IMG/VR virus record: IMGVR_UViG_3300045970_000027
Span: 20,306 to 84,305 of that record
Source of the DNA: a virus
DNA: 64,000 nucleotides
Strand: one strand, 5' to 3'
The stretch's first letter is position 1. Each line of letters opens with the position of its first letter. The notes beneath the pieces were generated by a model. That model worked only from the letters and a program-made list of their open reading frames with translations. It made no database searches and had not been told where the DNA came from. Position numbers and translations under genes: made by a program. Shown here one piece after another: positions 1 to 8,069 of the stretch.

Positions 1-17
1 ACCTCAGCGTCCCACTG

Positions 18-230
18 GTGAGAGACGTCAGTGGGGTACTTCGGCTAGACCTAGACGAGTTGGACAAGTCGTTCCAGATGTCGGCGTGGACTAGTCTGGC
101 TAACGCCAAGCGGTATGCGGCACAGCAGGTCAACCGGAAGTCCCTCCGCTGGGAGGAGACAGACGACGTCGTACACGCCCCAGACGCCGAGGTCTGGAAG
201 GTCACGTTCATCGAGAAGGTGGAGTCATGA
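18..230 (+). CDS. Hypothetical protein, possibly 5'-truncated by the window edge
   Basis: A 70-residue protein from a GTG at position 18. The frame stays open back to base 3 (Leu-Ser-Val-Pro-Leu), so the true start may lie outside the window. The sequence is rich in Asp and Lys with no motif I recognise. Its stop overlaps the ATG of the next gene by 4 bp (ATGA), which supports it as a real member of the left-end plus-strand operon. Function unknown. Confidence 0.6.
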   Translation: MRDVSGVLRLDLDELDKSFQMSAWTSLANAKRYAAQQVNRKSLRWEETDDVVHAPDAEVWKVTFIEKVES

Positions 231-556
231 CCTACACGGCTGATTCACCGCTCATCCCCGAGCATCTGCCCGACTGCCTGATGACGACACCGGGCGAGCA
301 TGGGGACTTCTACGCCGAGTGCATCTGCGACCGTCTGCGTGCAGCCGAGCAACAGGCAACTGCGAAGGCGCATGAGTTCTGCTTCCAGAAGGACAACCAT
401 GAAGCCTTTGACGCTGGCGTGAAGGCGGAACGGGACCGCATCCGTAAGGGCGTGGACGAGTTGCAAACACCGTTGTGGTTTGAGTCGGTTATGGCCGTGA
501 TCGACGGTCCACATTGGGCGCCAACACCGAAAGTGAGAGGGAGCAGGGATGACTGA
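227..556 (+). CDS. Small Cys-containing protein of the left-end operon (EHLPDC type)
   Basis: A 109-residue protein. Near its N-terminus it carries a Glu-His-Leu-Pro-Asp-Cys motif, then a Cys-x-Cys pair (ECICD) and an 'EAFDAGVKAERDR' helix. The gene starting at 787 has the same layout (EHLPEC, CICYE, AFAAGVQAAHDA), so the two look like paralogues. Its last codons lie in a 46-bp sequence that is repeated exactly at the end of the next gene. Function unknown; small proteins of this kind are familiar from actinophages. Confidence 0.75.
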   Translation: MTYTADSPLIPEHLPDCLMTTPGEHGDFYAECICDRLRAAEQQATAKAHEFCFQKDNHEAFDAGVKAERDRIRKGVDELQTPLWFESVMAVIDGPHWAPTPKVRGSRDD

Positions 557-559
557 GCA
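514..559 (+). repeat. 46-bp direct repeat, copy 1
   Basis: Identical over 46 bp to 752-797 (offset 238). It spans the end of one gene, its stop, and the ribosome-binding site (GAGGGAGCAGGG) and first codons of the next. Confidence 0.95.
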
Positions 560-794
560 CGGAGCAGAAGAGGACATCACCGTTGAGGAACTGGTCGCTG
601 GGGTGATCGGTGAGACAGCCGGATATGTGTCGCTGTGCTGGGACCCGAAGCCGACTGGCGTGTTCGACAGCACCTTGGCGAGTGCCGCCGTGGACAAGGC
701 CGTTCAGCGCATCCTGTCGCTGCTGGCAGAGGCCGAAGCACGGCCTTCCGTTTGGGCGCCAACACCGAAAGTGAGAGGGAGCAGGGATGACTGA
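549..794 (+). CDS. Hypothetical protein, left-end operon
   Basis: An 81-residue acidic protein, starting ATG ACT GAG 8 bp before the previous stop. Both its first codons and its last 13 codons lie within the two copies of a 46-bp exact repeat, so its C-terminus (WAPTPKVRGSRDD) is identical to that of the preceding protein. The central part (VEELVAGVIGETAGYVSLCW) resembles neither neighbour. Function unknown. Confidence 0.7.
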   Translation: MTEHGAEEDITVEELVAGVIGETAGYVSLCWDPKPTGVFDSTLASAAVDKAVQRILSLLAEAEARPSVWAPTPKVRGSRDD

Positions 795-797
795 GCA
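752..797 (+). repeat. 46-bp direct repeat, copy 2
   Basis: Exact second copy of 514-559 at the next gene junction, again joining the WAPTPKVRGSRDD end of one gene to an MTEH start. It implies a gene-module duplication or recombination at gene boundaries. Confidence 0.95.
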
Positions 798-1071
798 TCT
801 GCCAGAGTGCCCATACTCTGCGCCTTGCCCCGCTGAGTGGCGCAACGCTCAGACGATCAAGGCCGAAGGGTTGCCCGTCCCGCATCGGATCGTTTCGGGA
901 TCGTCCGGTCGGTGCGTGGAGTGTGACGCGGGCGACTGCATCTGCTACGAGACTCGTCAGGCGTTCGCTGCTGGCGTGCAGGCTGCCCATGACGCGGTGG
1001 ACAACGCACTCCGACCGGGGGCAGTAGGACGACTGACAGCCCTTGCCGCTATCGACGCACTCAAGCAGTGA
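787..1071 (+). CDS. Small Cys-containing protein, paralogue of the 227-556 product
   Basis: A 94-residue protein starting inside the second copy of the 46-bp repeat, with an 8-bp overlap with the previous gene. It has MTEHLPEC at the N-terminus, then C-x2-C-x3-C-x-C type cysteines around residues 38-47 that could bind a metal, then an AFAAGVQAAHDA helix shared with the 227-556 product. It is the last plus-strand gene before the convergent terminator at 1078. Function unknown. Confidence 0.75.
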   Translation: MTEHLPECPYSAPCPAEWRNAQTIKAEGLPVPHRIVSGSSGRCVECDAGDCICYETRQAFAAGVQAAHDAVDNALRPGAVGRLTALAAIDALKQ

Positions 1072-1077
1072 GACAGC

Positions 1078-1117
1078 AAAGCCCCCCAGCCCTGAGCAAT
1101 CGGGACTGGGGGGCTTT
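1078..1117. terminator. Bidirectional intrinsic terminator between convergent operons
   Basis: A perfect 12-bp stem, AAAGCCCCCCAG at 1078-1089 pairing with 1106-1117, extended by CCC/GGG around a bulged A. It is A-rich on one side and T-rich on the other. It lies between the plus-strand stop at 1071 and the minus-strand stop at 1125, so it can end both transcripts. Confidence 0.9.
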
Positions 1118-1124
1118 CCTGTTT

Positions 1125-3062
1125 CTACTCCTTGATCAGGTCTACGACCTCACACCCATCAGCGCTGCAGGCCAGCGTCTGGTTCCCGACCGTCCCGTCC
1201 ACCGTCTCGTAGAACCCGAGGTCTGCCCAACGGATCTCCTTCGGGAAGGCGGTCTTCGCCTTCGCGTACTGCTCGATGTCGATGGGCTGGTATGGAGCCT
1301 GAGCGTACGTATGGTCGCTGAACGGGAGGAACGAGATGCCGGTCACCTTGTCGAAGTTGCGGTAGACCCACGATGCAACGTCCAGCCACTCGTCATCCCT
1401 GACGTTGACCGTCACGCTGACCGAGTGGTCGGCCCAGAACTCACGGTAGACCAGCCAGAGTGCCAGATGGTCGAGCGCGGAGACCTCGTCTCTCGTCACT
1501 GCTCCCTTCGGTGCTGCAACTGGGAATGAGAAGACCATCGTGTCGTCAGGCTTCATGACGTCAGGCTCGCAGGGGACTCCCGACTCCTTCATCAACTGGG
1601 TGATCGGGTCGGTAGTCGATCCGCGAACCGTGCGGGTGTAGTACTCGCTATGCCACGGGTGGATACCCGAGGATACCCCCGTCAACTGGCTGACCGTCCC
1701 GCTCGGCTTGACCGTCGTCACTGCGACTGACGGGTTGATGCCGACCTTGACCGACTCCTTCTGGTTCACCTTCTGGGCCAACTTGCGGAGTTCGGTCAGG
1801 CGATGTGGTAGCCGGACGTCGTTCGGGTTGTTCATCATCTTGTTCCCGTAGATCCCGGTCAGGCTCACACCGAGGAGACGCTCCTCCTCCGCATTCTCCT
1901 TCCAGTCGTCACGGATGCCGTGGAAGTCAGTCAGAGTAGACTGCCACGTTCCCAGAATGGCGGCGATCCTCACCTTCCGTCTCAGGTCGGAGAGACTGTC
2001 CTCACCCCGTATAACGACTTCCGTTAGATTGCAGACCCCCATATCGCGGAGGGTGATCTCAGCGCACGGGTTCGTACCCTCGATCTTGGATCCGTCGCGT
2101 CCGATCTTGTCTGCTGCCGCCCGCGCGCCAGCCAGATTGAAGATGCCGCGCTCCCCCGACTGCGACTCGATGAGGTTGCGCCACTCGCGCAGGAACTGCG
2201 GCATGCTCGGCCGCTCGACGTACGTAGCCGAGTTGTTAGCCAGAGCGCGCTCGCCGTGGTTCTCCCACCAGTTTCCTGACTTAGCCTTCGCCATCTCAAA
2301 GTCGTTGAGGTCGGAGAGGCTGATCAAGGCAGACCGACGCACGCCACCCGAGACGACGATGTCGCCGACCTTGCACATCAGGTCGTGGCACTCGATGGGA
2401 GAGAGTCGGCGACCCTTCGCCTTCTTGAACGTATCCACCGTGAACCGGAACAGTTGGTCGAGAGGACCGGGGCCAGAGGCTCGGCCTCCGAACGTCTTGA
2501 GGCGTGCCCCCTTCGGACGGATGAGGCCGAGATCCCATGTCATCTCATTGCCTTGGTATAGGTTCGCCAGCAAGGCAGCGTAAGCGGACGCCCATCCCTC
2601 CTTGCTGTCATCCACGATGATGCAGCCACCGGGTGCCCAGTTCTCAGGGATGATCGGCAACTGCTCGGTGTGACGGCGAGCGACGGAGAAGCCGACTCCG
2701 GTCCCGTGGGTCAGGATGAGGAGGGCCTCGCTGAACGCGTGCAGGTCGTTGACGGCGATGAAGGAGCAGTTGTACGCCGCGATGTGGTTGCGGGTGAGCG
2801 CGGGACCGGCCGTCATCAGGGCGCGCATGCTGGGCATGACTTCCAGATTCAGGATCGCGTCCTCGACCTCACAGAAGACCGAGTCGTTCGCGTCGTACCC
2901 GTAGTTCTCGACCAGATGCCACCGCATGAAGTCGATGTAGCGGGCGACCGTCTCCGACCACGTCTCGCGGCGGTTGAGGTCTTCACGCCAGCGGGCGTAG
3001 CGACTGAGCGCAATGAAGTTGGAGTACGGGTTGGACAGGGAGCCAGAAGGGTCAAGTGTCAT
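1125..3062 (-). CDS. nrdJ: Class II (adenosylcobalamin-dependent) ribonucleotide reductase
   Basis: A 645-residue monomeric reductase that would convert ribonucleotides to deoxyribonucleotides for phage DNA synthesis. The match is to the Lactobacillus RTPR type: NPCAEI with the presumed thiyl-radical Cys333, redox cysteines Cys99 (YNCSFI) and Cys344 (GVCNL; the 11-residue spacing from Cys333 is as in RTPR), a PSGTVSQ loop, and a C-terminal Cys632/Cys637 pair for re-reduction. ATG start with AAGG upstream. It is the last gene of the minus-strand early block and faces a terminator. No thioredoxin or glutaredoxin is seen next to it, so host reductants are probably used. The family call is firm; the ATG is likely. 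Confidence 0.93.
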   Translation of the reverse strand: MTLDPSGSLSNPYSNFIALSRYARWREDLNRRETWSETVARYIDFMRWHLVENYGYDANDSVFCEVEDAILNLEVMPSMRALMTAGPALTRNHIAAYNCSFIAVNDLHAFSEALLILTHGTGVGFSVARRHTEQLPIIPENWAPGGCIIVDDSKEGWASAYAALLANLYQGNEMTWDLGLIRPKGARLKTFGGRASGPGPLDQLFRFTVDTFKKAKGRRLSPIECHDLMCKVGDIVVSGGVRRSALISLSDLNDFEMAKAKSGNWWENHGERALANNSATYVERPSMPQFLREWRNLIESQSGERGIFNLAGARAAADKIGRDGSKIEGTNPCAEITLRDMGVCNLTEVVIRGEDSLSDLRRKVRIAAILGTWQSTLTDFHGIRDDWKENAEEERLLGVSLTGIYGNKMMNNPNDVRLPHRLTELRKLAQKVNQKESVKVGINPSVAVTTVKPSGTVSQLTGVSSGIHPWHSEYYTRTVRGSTTDPITQLMKESGVPCEPDVMKPDDTMVFSFPVAAPKGAVTRDEVSALDHLALWLVYREFWADHSVSVTVNVRDDEWLDVASWVYRNFDKVTGISFLPFSDHTYAQAPYQPIDIEQYAKAKTAFPKEIRWADLGFYETVDGTVGNQTLACSADGCEVVDLIKE

Positions 3063-3093
3063 AGGAGCCTTACCTCGGAGTTACGGAAGGGGA

Positions 3094-3273
3094 TCAGGCA
3101 GAGCGGAGAGAGTCCGCAAACTGCTGCAGTGCGGCGGCGCTATACGTATCGCCTACGGTGGTCAGGATCGCTGCGTCACCCTCAAGCCTCTTGATGATCC
3201 GGTCGCGCTCGGAACGTCGTACTGACGACTCATCGGTCTCAATATCGTTACCGCAGTTCCAGCACCGGATCAC
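3094..3273 (-). CDS. Small zinc-ribbon-like protein
   Basis: 59 residues from a GTG at 3273 whose codon overlaps the upstream stop as GTGA; a TTG at 3285 would add four residues. There is a Cys-x2-Cys pair at the N-terminus (RCWNCG), a charged helix (SSVRRSERDRIIKRLEG) and an alanine-rich tail. Only one CxxC is present, so metal binding would need a partner or a dimer. It sits in a chain of overlapping small genes between the endonuclease and the reductase. Function unknown. Confidence 0.55.
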   Translation of the reverse strand: MIRCWNCGNDIETDESSVRRSERDRIIKRLEGDAAILTTVGDTYSAAALQQFADSLRSA

Positions 3274-3386
3274 AGTAAGGCCCAATCGTCGCAGGTATCA
3301 CACCACCACTCGCCGGTCTCGGCATCGAAGTCCCACGTCCGCTCCCCGCAGAGTCTGCAGGTCTTGAACGATCCGTAGTTCTTCAT
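3270..3386 (-). CDS. Tiny zinc-ribbon protein (38 aa)
   Basis: 38 residues with two CxxC pairs (CRLCGERTWDFDAETGEWWCDTC), a compact zinc ribbon. The ATG at 3386 overlaps the endonuclease stop (ATGA) and is preceded by GGAAGAGA, which rejects the longer open frame upstream. It probably folds around one zinc; role unknown. Confidence 0.65.
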   Translation of the reverse strand: MKNYGSFKTCRLCGERTWDFDAETGEWWCDTCDDWALL

Positions 3387-3988
3387 GATGTCTCTTCCGG
3401 AGCCCTTACAGTAGACGGATTGGGGCGTGGAGTAAAGCCGGACAGGGAAGAAGTCTTCTCCAAGTAGTTGGCAAGTGCTCGGAGAGTGGCTGGATCGTCC
3501 TTGGCACACCCGAGTGCTACGTTGCAGGACCGGCACAACAGCCCCCGTACGCACTTGCCGCACGACTTCTGGCCGGGGCAGCAGGCGTGGTCGTGGTCGA
3601 TGTGGCACGAATCGTTGATCGGTGTGTGACAGGTGGCGCACTGGTGGTTCTGGTCAGCCAGCATCTGGTCGAAGTCCTCTCTCGACAGGTGGTACTTGCT
3701 GAATCGGAGGGCCTCCCCGTACGACCGGTACTTGGCCTTGGAGTACTTCCGTGTCGATGTGAAGTGGGTGCCCCCGCTGTTGAGTGCCTTGCGGCTGTCT
3801 GGGTGGAAGCCTCGACCGTACTTGGCGACGTGCTCTCTGACAGCATCGTTGCGTTCACGGTGTGAACACTTCTTGCAGACTTCCTTCGACCAGAGGTCGT
3901 CAAACTTGGACTCCAACAGGGCCAGTCCGCAGGACTGACACGTTCGACGCGCCAGAGTCACTATGAACAACTCCACACCGTCGCTCAC
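3383..3988 (-). CDS. Recombination endonuclease VII-like HNH/His-Me finger nuclease
   Basis: A 201-residue protein. The C-terminal half carries the endonuclease VII pattern: C-x2-C (QCATC), HIDHDH active-site strand and turn, then CVRGLLCRSCNVALG, which together form the structural zinc site and His-metal catalytic loop. The N-terminal part has a further zinc ribbon (CQSCG...CKKC). T4 endonuclease VII resolves branched DNA before packaging, and that is the likely role. Start and stop overlap both neighbours by 4 bp. Codons 42-46 carry one copy of the TTCACACCGTGAA palindrome. Confidence 0.85.
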   Translation of the reverse strand: MSDGVELFIVTLARRTCQSCGLALLESKFDDLWSKEVCKKCSHRERNDAVREHVAKYGRGFHPDSRKALNSGGTHFTSTRKYSKAKYRSYGEALRFSKYHLSREDFDQMLADQNHQCATCHTPINDSCHIDHDHACCPGQKSCGKCVRGLLCRSCNVALGCAKDDPATLRALANYLEKTSSLSGFTPRPNPSTVRAPEETS

Positions 3989-5511
3989 TTGTCGTCTCCT
4001 AGGAACTGCTGGATGACCGTCGTGGACTCAATCTGCGGAATCTGAGCCTCCTGCTCCTTGAGGTTGGCGACCCGATCACCGAAGATCGCGCTCAGTACGC
4101 CAGCACTCCCCGACCTCTCCATCGTGATCTTCATGATGTCCTTGTTCTCTTCCAACTTCTTGAGTGATTCGACCATCTTGAAGAGCCGATCCATCTCTTG
4201 ACCGACGTTCGGGTCTGGGTATCCACCATTCAGTTCTTCACCAAAACGAGCGAAAGCGACCCTAGAACCCTGCATTTCGATAAGTGCTTGGAGGAGAGAG
4301 GCCAACTGCTCCCTAGTCTGGATGGAGACAGGTAACTTGAACGCGCAGGCCGAGTTGGCCTTGAAGGCAGGACAGTTGGCGGCTACGAAGCATGTATTGC
4401 ACTGCCGGAACGACGCCTCTGAGGATGTGATAAAGGGTGCGTAGCCAACGACATCTCGGCCATCCTCGTCCTTTACAACTACCTCCCTAGCCTCGACCCC
4501 AAGGACCGGAAGATAGGCCGTCTCCGAGGCTGTGCGAGGCTCGGGGACCCTGCTGACGTTCCTACTGTCGGGGTCCCTATGACCAACACCCGCGACCTCG
4601 GATCCGCTTTGGCCGCTCATACCCCCCATCCCTGTGAACAACATCTCCGACAGGTCTGAGTTGTCATCCGGCTGGCCACCACCCTCGATCACGCGGAACG
4701 GGCGGGTGGTCGGCTTCTTCTTGTCCATGTCGATCTCCAGTTGCTGGTACGACCAAATGGCGAGGCGGGTGACCTCCTTGTTGTCGTCGGCCATGATCGC
4801 CTCGTAGTCGAGACCGGCCTGCTCGATGACCGCCTTGTAGCGGGGGCGAGCCTGTTCCTTCATCTTCGCCGGGTAGCGAACGAGACGCGTTCCGTCCCAG
4901 ACGATGGTCTCCCCACGCCGCATGCCGCTCTGCCAAGAACCGGTAGCAGCCGTCGTCAGCGGGCTCTGGCTGAGTGACTCTGGTGACGCGATGCCGATCC
5001 CATGCCACGACGTCCCCAGCCTCGCTGTCGCACTCCGCATGTGGCCGCTGATCTGGTGGCTCGGGGTGAGGAGGGCATCGAAGTTCGGGACGGCGATCTC
5101 GGCGTACTCCTCGGTCAGTTCGACCAGATCGCGGAAGCCTAGGTCGGGACGCCAGATAGGCCAGAACCTCTCCTCCAACTCCAACCAGAACGGGCGCTGC
5201 TGGCGAACGAAGTCGGGGTCGATGTCAGGGCCGTTGAACTCGACCGCAGCAGCAATGTCATCCATGTTGCTGATGACGAAGTCTTGGTAGTCGGCTGCGA
5301 AGGTCTCATGGTCGTCCTTCACCTCCGTGATGCCGGGGTGGACGACAATCAGACTGTTCTCTGGGAAGTAGTCTGAGAAGGAGAACTTCTTGGTCTTCGG
5401 GAAGCCGCGTGCTACGGCTCGCGAGTACGAGAAGCCGAACGTGGTCACGCCCATATCGACCAGCAACTTCTTGTTAGACCCGACCTCCGCGCCGAGCCAG
5501 ACTAGTTTCAT
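3985..5511 (-). CDS. Putative transglycosylase (TGT/DpdA)-like protein with C-terminal Cys cluster
   Basis: 508 residues, not confidently recognised. The N-terminal ~270 residues have the character of a TIM barrel. A segment near residues 168-215 ('WHGIGIASPESL...GSWQSGMRRGETIVWDG') recalls the S-x-S-W-x-x-G-x-R-x-G stretch of queuine tRNA-ribosyltransferase and the phage DNA-guanine transglycosylase DpdA. The C-terminal ~200 residues contain C-x2-C-x5-C-x6-C (QCNTCFVAANCP...SAC), suited to Zn or Fe-S, then charged helices. No queuosine/preQ0 synthesis genes are seen in the window, which weakens a DNA-modification role. It overlaps both neighbours by 4 bp. The transglycosylase assignment is inference. 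Confidence 0.45.
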   Translation of the reverse strand: MKLVWLGAEVGSNKKLLVDMGVTTFGFSYSRAVARGFPKTKKFSFSDYFPENSLIVVHPGITEVKDDHETFAADYQDFVISNMDDIAAAVEFNGPDIDPDFVRQQRPFWLELEERFWPIWRPDLGFRDLVELTEEYAEIAVPNFDALLTPSHQISGHMRSATARLGTSWHGIGIASPESLSQSPLTTAATGSWQSGMRRGETIVWDGTRLVRYPAKMKEQARPRYKAVIEQAGLDYEAIMADDNKEVTRLAIWSYQQLEIDMDKKKPTTRPFRVIEGGGQPDDNSDLSEMLFTGMGGMSGQSGSEVAGVGHRDPDSRNVSRVPEPRTASETAYLPVLGVEAREVVVKDEDGRDVVGYAPFITSSEASFRQCNTCFVAANCPAFKANSACAFKLPVSIQTREQLASLLQALIEMQGSRVAFARFGEELNGGYPDPNVGQEMDRLFKMVESLKKLEENKDIMKITMERSGSAGVLSAIFGDRVANLKEQEAQIPQIESTTVIQQFLGDDK

Positions 5512-5996
5512 TCGAAGTTCGCCAAGTCTGGGTCCTTGATCCGGTAGTCGACCGCCTTCATGGCCTGCTGGCGGTTGGTCTCAGCCACGATCTCTCCCCA
5601 AGGCCGGACACCCTTCGGTGCGTCTGGCCGGAACTCTGGCCGGATGTATGCCGGGGTCGTGACGAGGATGGCCGGGATCCCGAGACGCATGGCCTCGGCC
5701 ACCATCATCGGGTCGGCATCGACGTAGAACTCGATGCTCCCCCTAGTTCTGGCTACCTTGATCTGGCGCGACCTGAGTTGCTCATCGGGGTCGAGATTGA
5801 CGTTGCTGTCGATGAGGTCGTCAAAGTCGGGCATCTTGTTCATGGCCATCCACGTCTCGGCGTTCTTCCGCTCCATGTCGGAAATGATGACGACTCTGGC
5901 TATCGACTTGAATGCCCTGTAGACGATCAGTCCATCAGGAAGGAACTCTCCGGTGTCGCTGCGGAGCACACCAGTCATGTTCATGACGATGTTCAT
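5508..5996 (-). CDS. HAD-like protein with altered catalytic motif
   Basis: A 162-residue protein of HAD phosphatase layout. The first strand is followed by 'MNMTGVL', where active HAD enzymes have DxDG(T/V). A second strand is 'VVIISDM' and an acidic motif 'FYVDADP' fits HAD motif IV. The nucleophilic Asp is replaced by Asn and the second Asp by Thr, so phosphatase activity is doubtful and a binding or regulatory role is possible. It is coupled by ATGA to the transglycosylase-like gene downstream. The start ATG lies 3 bp from the preceding gene. Confidence 0.6.
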   Translation of the reverse strand: MNIVMNMTGVLRSDTGEFLPDGLIVYRAFKSIARVVIISDMERKNAETWMAMNKMPDFDDLIDSNVNLDPDEQLRSRQIKVARTRGSIEFYVDADPMMVAEAMRLGIPAILVTTPAYIRPEFRPDAPKGVRPWGEIVAETNRQQAMKAVDYRIKDPDLANFE

Positions 5997-5999
5997 GGC

Positions 6000-6959
6000 T
6001 CAGTAGGCCGACCTAGGATTGCTGGCTCGGCGAATGAGTGTCTCGGTGTCGGGAAGTTCCATCCCGTACGTCTCAAAGTCCTCGCGGTCTTTGGCCGAGT
6101 CGGCGTACTGCTTGAGCCGCCGCATCGAGTGGACGACACCGTTCGCCTTGCCAGACTGCCAGCGGTAGTTGGCAAAGTCAGAGTAGCCGTGGCCAGCCGG
6201 ACTGAAGGCCGCCTTACGACCTGCGTGGATCTCTTCGAAGAGACCGGACGCAGCACCGAGTACGACGTTCAGGTTGTTCTCCGCATTGGTGCGATGAGCC
6301 GGGTTCTGCGCGCCACGGATCTGGCGAAGGATGTCGCCGTACGTACGGACGATCTTCTCCCCGCGTGCGCGGTCGGCCTCGATGGACATCTCCCACGACG
6401 GGTGGACGTAGTGGTGGGGGTTCCTCTGGGGGACCTTGGCCCACTCGTCCTCGGTGCAGTCGTACGCCGCGTACGGGTTGATGAAGTTGATCCCGTTGGT
6501 GGATGCGGTCACGCCTGCGTTGACGTAGATGGTGACCTCGTACGTTCCGACGCCTAGTGCAACGGCAGCGACCTCGGGGTACAACTCATGGACGAAGTCC
6601 TCGTTGAGCGTTCTGGCAATCTCAGAGTCGCTGTGCCCGGTGTATGACGGATTAGCGTGCCTAAACTCAATGTAGTTGAGGCCAAGCAGGACGTCGAGGT
6701 CACCCGGCTCGCGGGCGGCCGACCACTGGTAGGAGACACCTGAGCCAGCGATCCAGACGCGGCACCACGTCTCGGACGAGTTGAAACGCTCCCGCAGGAA
6801 GTCGTGGACGGTCTGCAGGATGAACATGCGGATCTGGGGCTTGAGGTGGCTGCCTTCGAAGAGGCTGGGGTCGAGACCGTCATCTGGGTCTGCGAAGTAC
6901 GACGTCGAGCCAGCGGTCATCTCCTCTGGTGCGAGATCGTCGTAGTCGTAGGAAGCCAT
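6000..6959 (-). CDS. Nucleotidyltransferase-fold protein
   Basis: 319 residues from the ATG at 6959 (a GTG at 6983 would overlap the upstream gene). Residues ~70-95 read 'WIAGSGVSYQWSAAREPGDLDVLLGLNY', matching the G-S...D-x-D core of nucleotidyltransferases. Further on are a YEVTIYVN strand, which may supply the third acidic position, and an 'INPYAAY' segment. Such proteins transfer nucleotides to RNA, proteins or antibiotics, but the substrate cannot be told here. It lies in a tight cluster with a HAD-like and a transglycosylase-like gene. Confidence 0.6.
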   Translation of the reverse strand: MASYDYDDLAPEEMTAGSTSYFADPDDGLDPSLFEGSHLKPQIRMFILQTVHDFLRERFNSSETWCRVWIAGSGVSYQWSAAREPGDLDVLLGLNYIEFRHANPSYTGHSDSEIARTLNEDFVHELYPEVAAVALGVGTYEVTIYVNAGVTASTNGINFINPYAAYDCTEDEWAKVPQRNPHHYVHPSWEMSIEADRARGEKIVRTYGDILRQIRGAQNPAHRTNAENNLNVVLGAASGLFEEIHAGRKAAFSPAGHGYSDFANYRWQSGKANGVVHSMRRLKQYADSAKDREDFETYGMELPDTETLIRRASNPRSAY

Positions 6960-6963
6960 GTCC

Positions 6964-7173
6964 CTAGGATTCCTCAGTTTCACCCGTCAGTCTGGGCCTA
7001 ATGATCTTCTTGGTGGTCGAATCCCCACCATCACCGGGTGCCAGTGGTGTCATATACCCGCAGTCGGCGTGTGCTGCTGCGAAGCGCGTGGTGAGCATCC
7101 AGACCGCGTTGTCGTCCTCGCTGTCGATGGAGAGGATGGACTCGCAGAAGCCGCAGTTCATCTCGGCGTACAT
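6964..7173 (-). CDS. Small Cys-containing hypothetical protein
   Basis: 69 residues, ATG start overlapping the upstream stop by one base. It has a Cys-x2-Cys near the N-terminus (NCGFCES) and one more Cys later (HADCGY), so a three-Cys metal site is possible. The C-terminus is polar and probably disordered. Function unknown. Confidence 0.6.
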   Translation of the reverse strand: MYAEMNCGFCESILSIDSEDDNAVWMLTTRFAAAHADCGYMTPLAPGDGGDSTTKKIIRPRLTGETEES

Positions 7174-7433
7174 CAGTCGGCTCTCTTAGCCAGAGCGTCG
7201 GCAACCCGCTCGGAGACGGTCGGTGGGATGGGCTGCGCGAGGGCTGACTCAATCAACATTCGGCTTGCTAGGCGTGAGACAGCCGCTCCGTAGATCTCGA
7301 CGTCAGTCAGAGTAGCCTTATGCTTCACGACAACCGACGGGATGCTGTCTCCATGGACGCTGATGTTGCCGGTCTCGTCTACTACGACGTAGAAGGCGGT
7401 GATGACGGAAGTCGGGACGGGCTGCTCAGTCAT
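7173..7433 (-). CDS. Hypothetical protein
   Basis: 86 residues from the ATG at 7433, which overlaps the upstream stop by 8 bp. It opens with a beta-rich part (VITAFYVVVDETGNISVHGDS) and ends with a helical part containing a Val-Ser-Glu-Arg-Val-Ala-Asp-Ala-Leu-Ala repeat. The longer open frame that contains it upstream is a shadow of the neighbouring gene. Function unknown. Confidence 0.65.
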   Translation of the reverse strand: MTEQPVPTSVITAFYVVVDETGNISVHGDSIPSVVVKHKATLTDVEIYGAAVSRLASRMLIESALAQPIPPTVSERVADALAKRAD

Positions 7434-7971
7434 TGTAATCTCCACGCTTGGCACGGGCCTTCTGCATGACGGTCGACTGGACCGGGCAGAACTGGCAGAG
7501 GTAGTTCTTCGGACCGGGGGCGCTCTTCGGATCAGGCAGGCCTGCATCCTTGCGCTCGGCTTTCGTGTTCGGGAGGAGGATCTTCTTGTCAGACATCCAG
7601 TCAGGACATCCGTTGTCTGGCCGAAGGTGCTTCTGGTAGCAGACCATGGCGTCTTCTTTGAAGGTGTCCTTGGTCGCGTAGAACTCCTTGTCGAACTCAT
7701 CGAGTCCCTTAGAGCCGCCGCCGAGGATCTGGTTGACGATCTGCTTACGGGTGCTCTCGTTCTCCCACGCCATCTTGGGGACACGGAAGAGGTGGCCCTT
7801 ATGGGGCTCACCGGACGGGAAGATGTGGCGCTCTACGAGGATGTCCAGCAGGACGTCCTTCTCGACAGGGCCGTTGTAGAGGGGTAGTTCCTGAAACGTC
7901 TTGCAGACGAGACAGAAGAGGACCCTGATCTCTGGGCTGTTCTTTACACCGGGTGGAGTGATCAGCGACAT
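7426..7971 (-). CDS. Conserved phage protein with N- and C-terminal Cys pairs
   Basis: 181 residues. It starts 'MSLITPPGVKNSPEIRVLFCLVCKTFQELP' and ends with 'NYLCQFCPVQS', giving two separated CxxC pairs plus CYQKH and a lone Cys between them, so a zinc site built from the two ends is likely. I recall this opening sequence from other actinophages, where it has no assigned function. The promoter must lie in the short gap upstream, after the terminator at 8022. Confidence 0.7.
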   Translation of the reverse strand: MSLITPPGVKNSPEIRVLFCLVCKTFQELPLYNGPVEKDVLLDILVERHIFPSGEPHKGHLFRVPKMAWENESTRKQIVNQILGGGSKGLDEFDKEFYATKDTFKEDAMVCYQKHLRPDNGCPDWMSDKKILLPNTKAERKDAGLPDPKSAPGPKNYLCQFCPVQSTVMQKARAKRGDYND

Positions 7972-8021
7972 GTAGTTGCTCCTGCTAGTAGCGGTTACAC
8001 CTGACCCTATGACGCCAAGAA

Positions 8022-8047
8022 CGGCCCGTCTCGGTAAAGACGGGCCG
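8022..8047 (-). terminator. Intrinsic terminator after the 8070-8288 gene
   Basis: A perfect 10-bp inverted repeat, CGGCCCGTCT (8022-8031) and 8038-8047, with a 6-nt loop. It is followed on the minus strand by a short T-containing stretch (TTCTT). It separates the 13244-8070 block from the genes downstream, so a promoter is needed between 8021 and 7972. Confidence 0.75.
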
Positions 8048-8069
8048 CGCTTGTCCTAAGGCAGGAAGA

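Noticed and set aside
1068-1529. Plus-strand frame running out of the left-end operon across the terminator
   Set aside because: It crosses a strong terminator and lies antisense to the reductase 3' end; composition is that of a shadow.
3387-3641. Upstream extension of the 38-residue zinc-ribbon frame
   Set aside because: It would overlap the endonuclease gene; the ATG at 3386 has both a ribosome-binding site and a 4-bp overlap.
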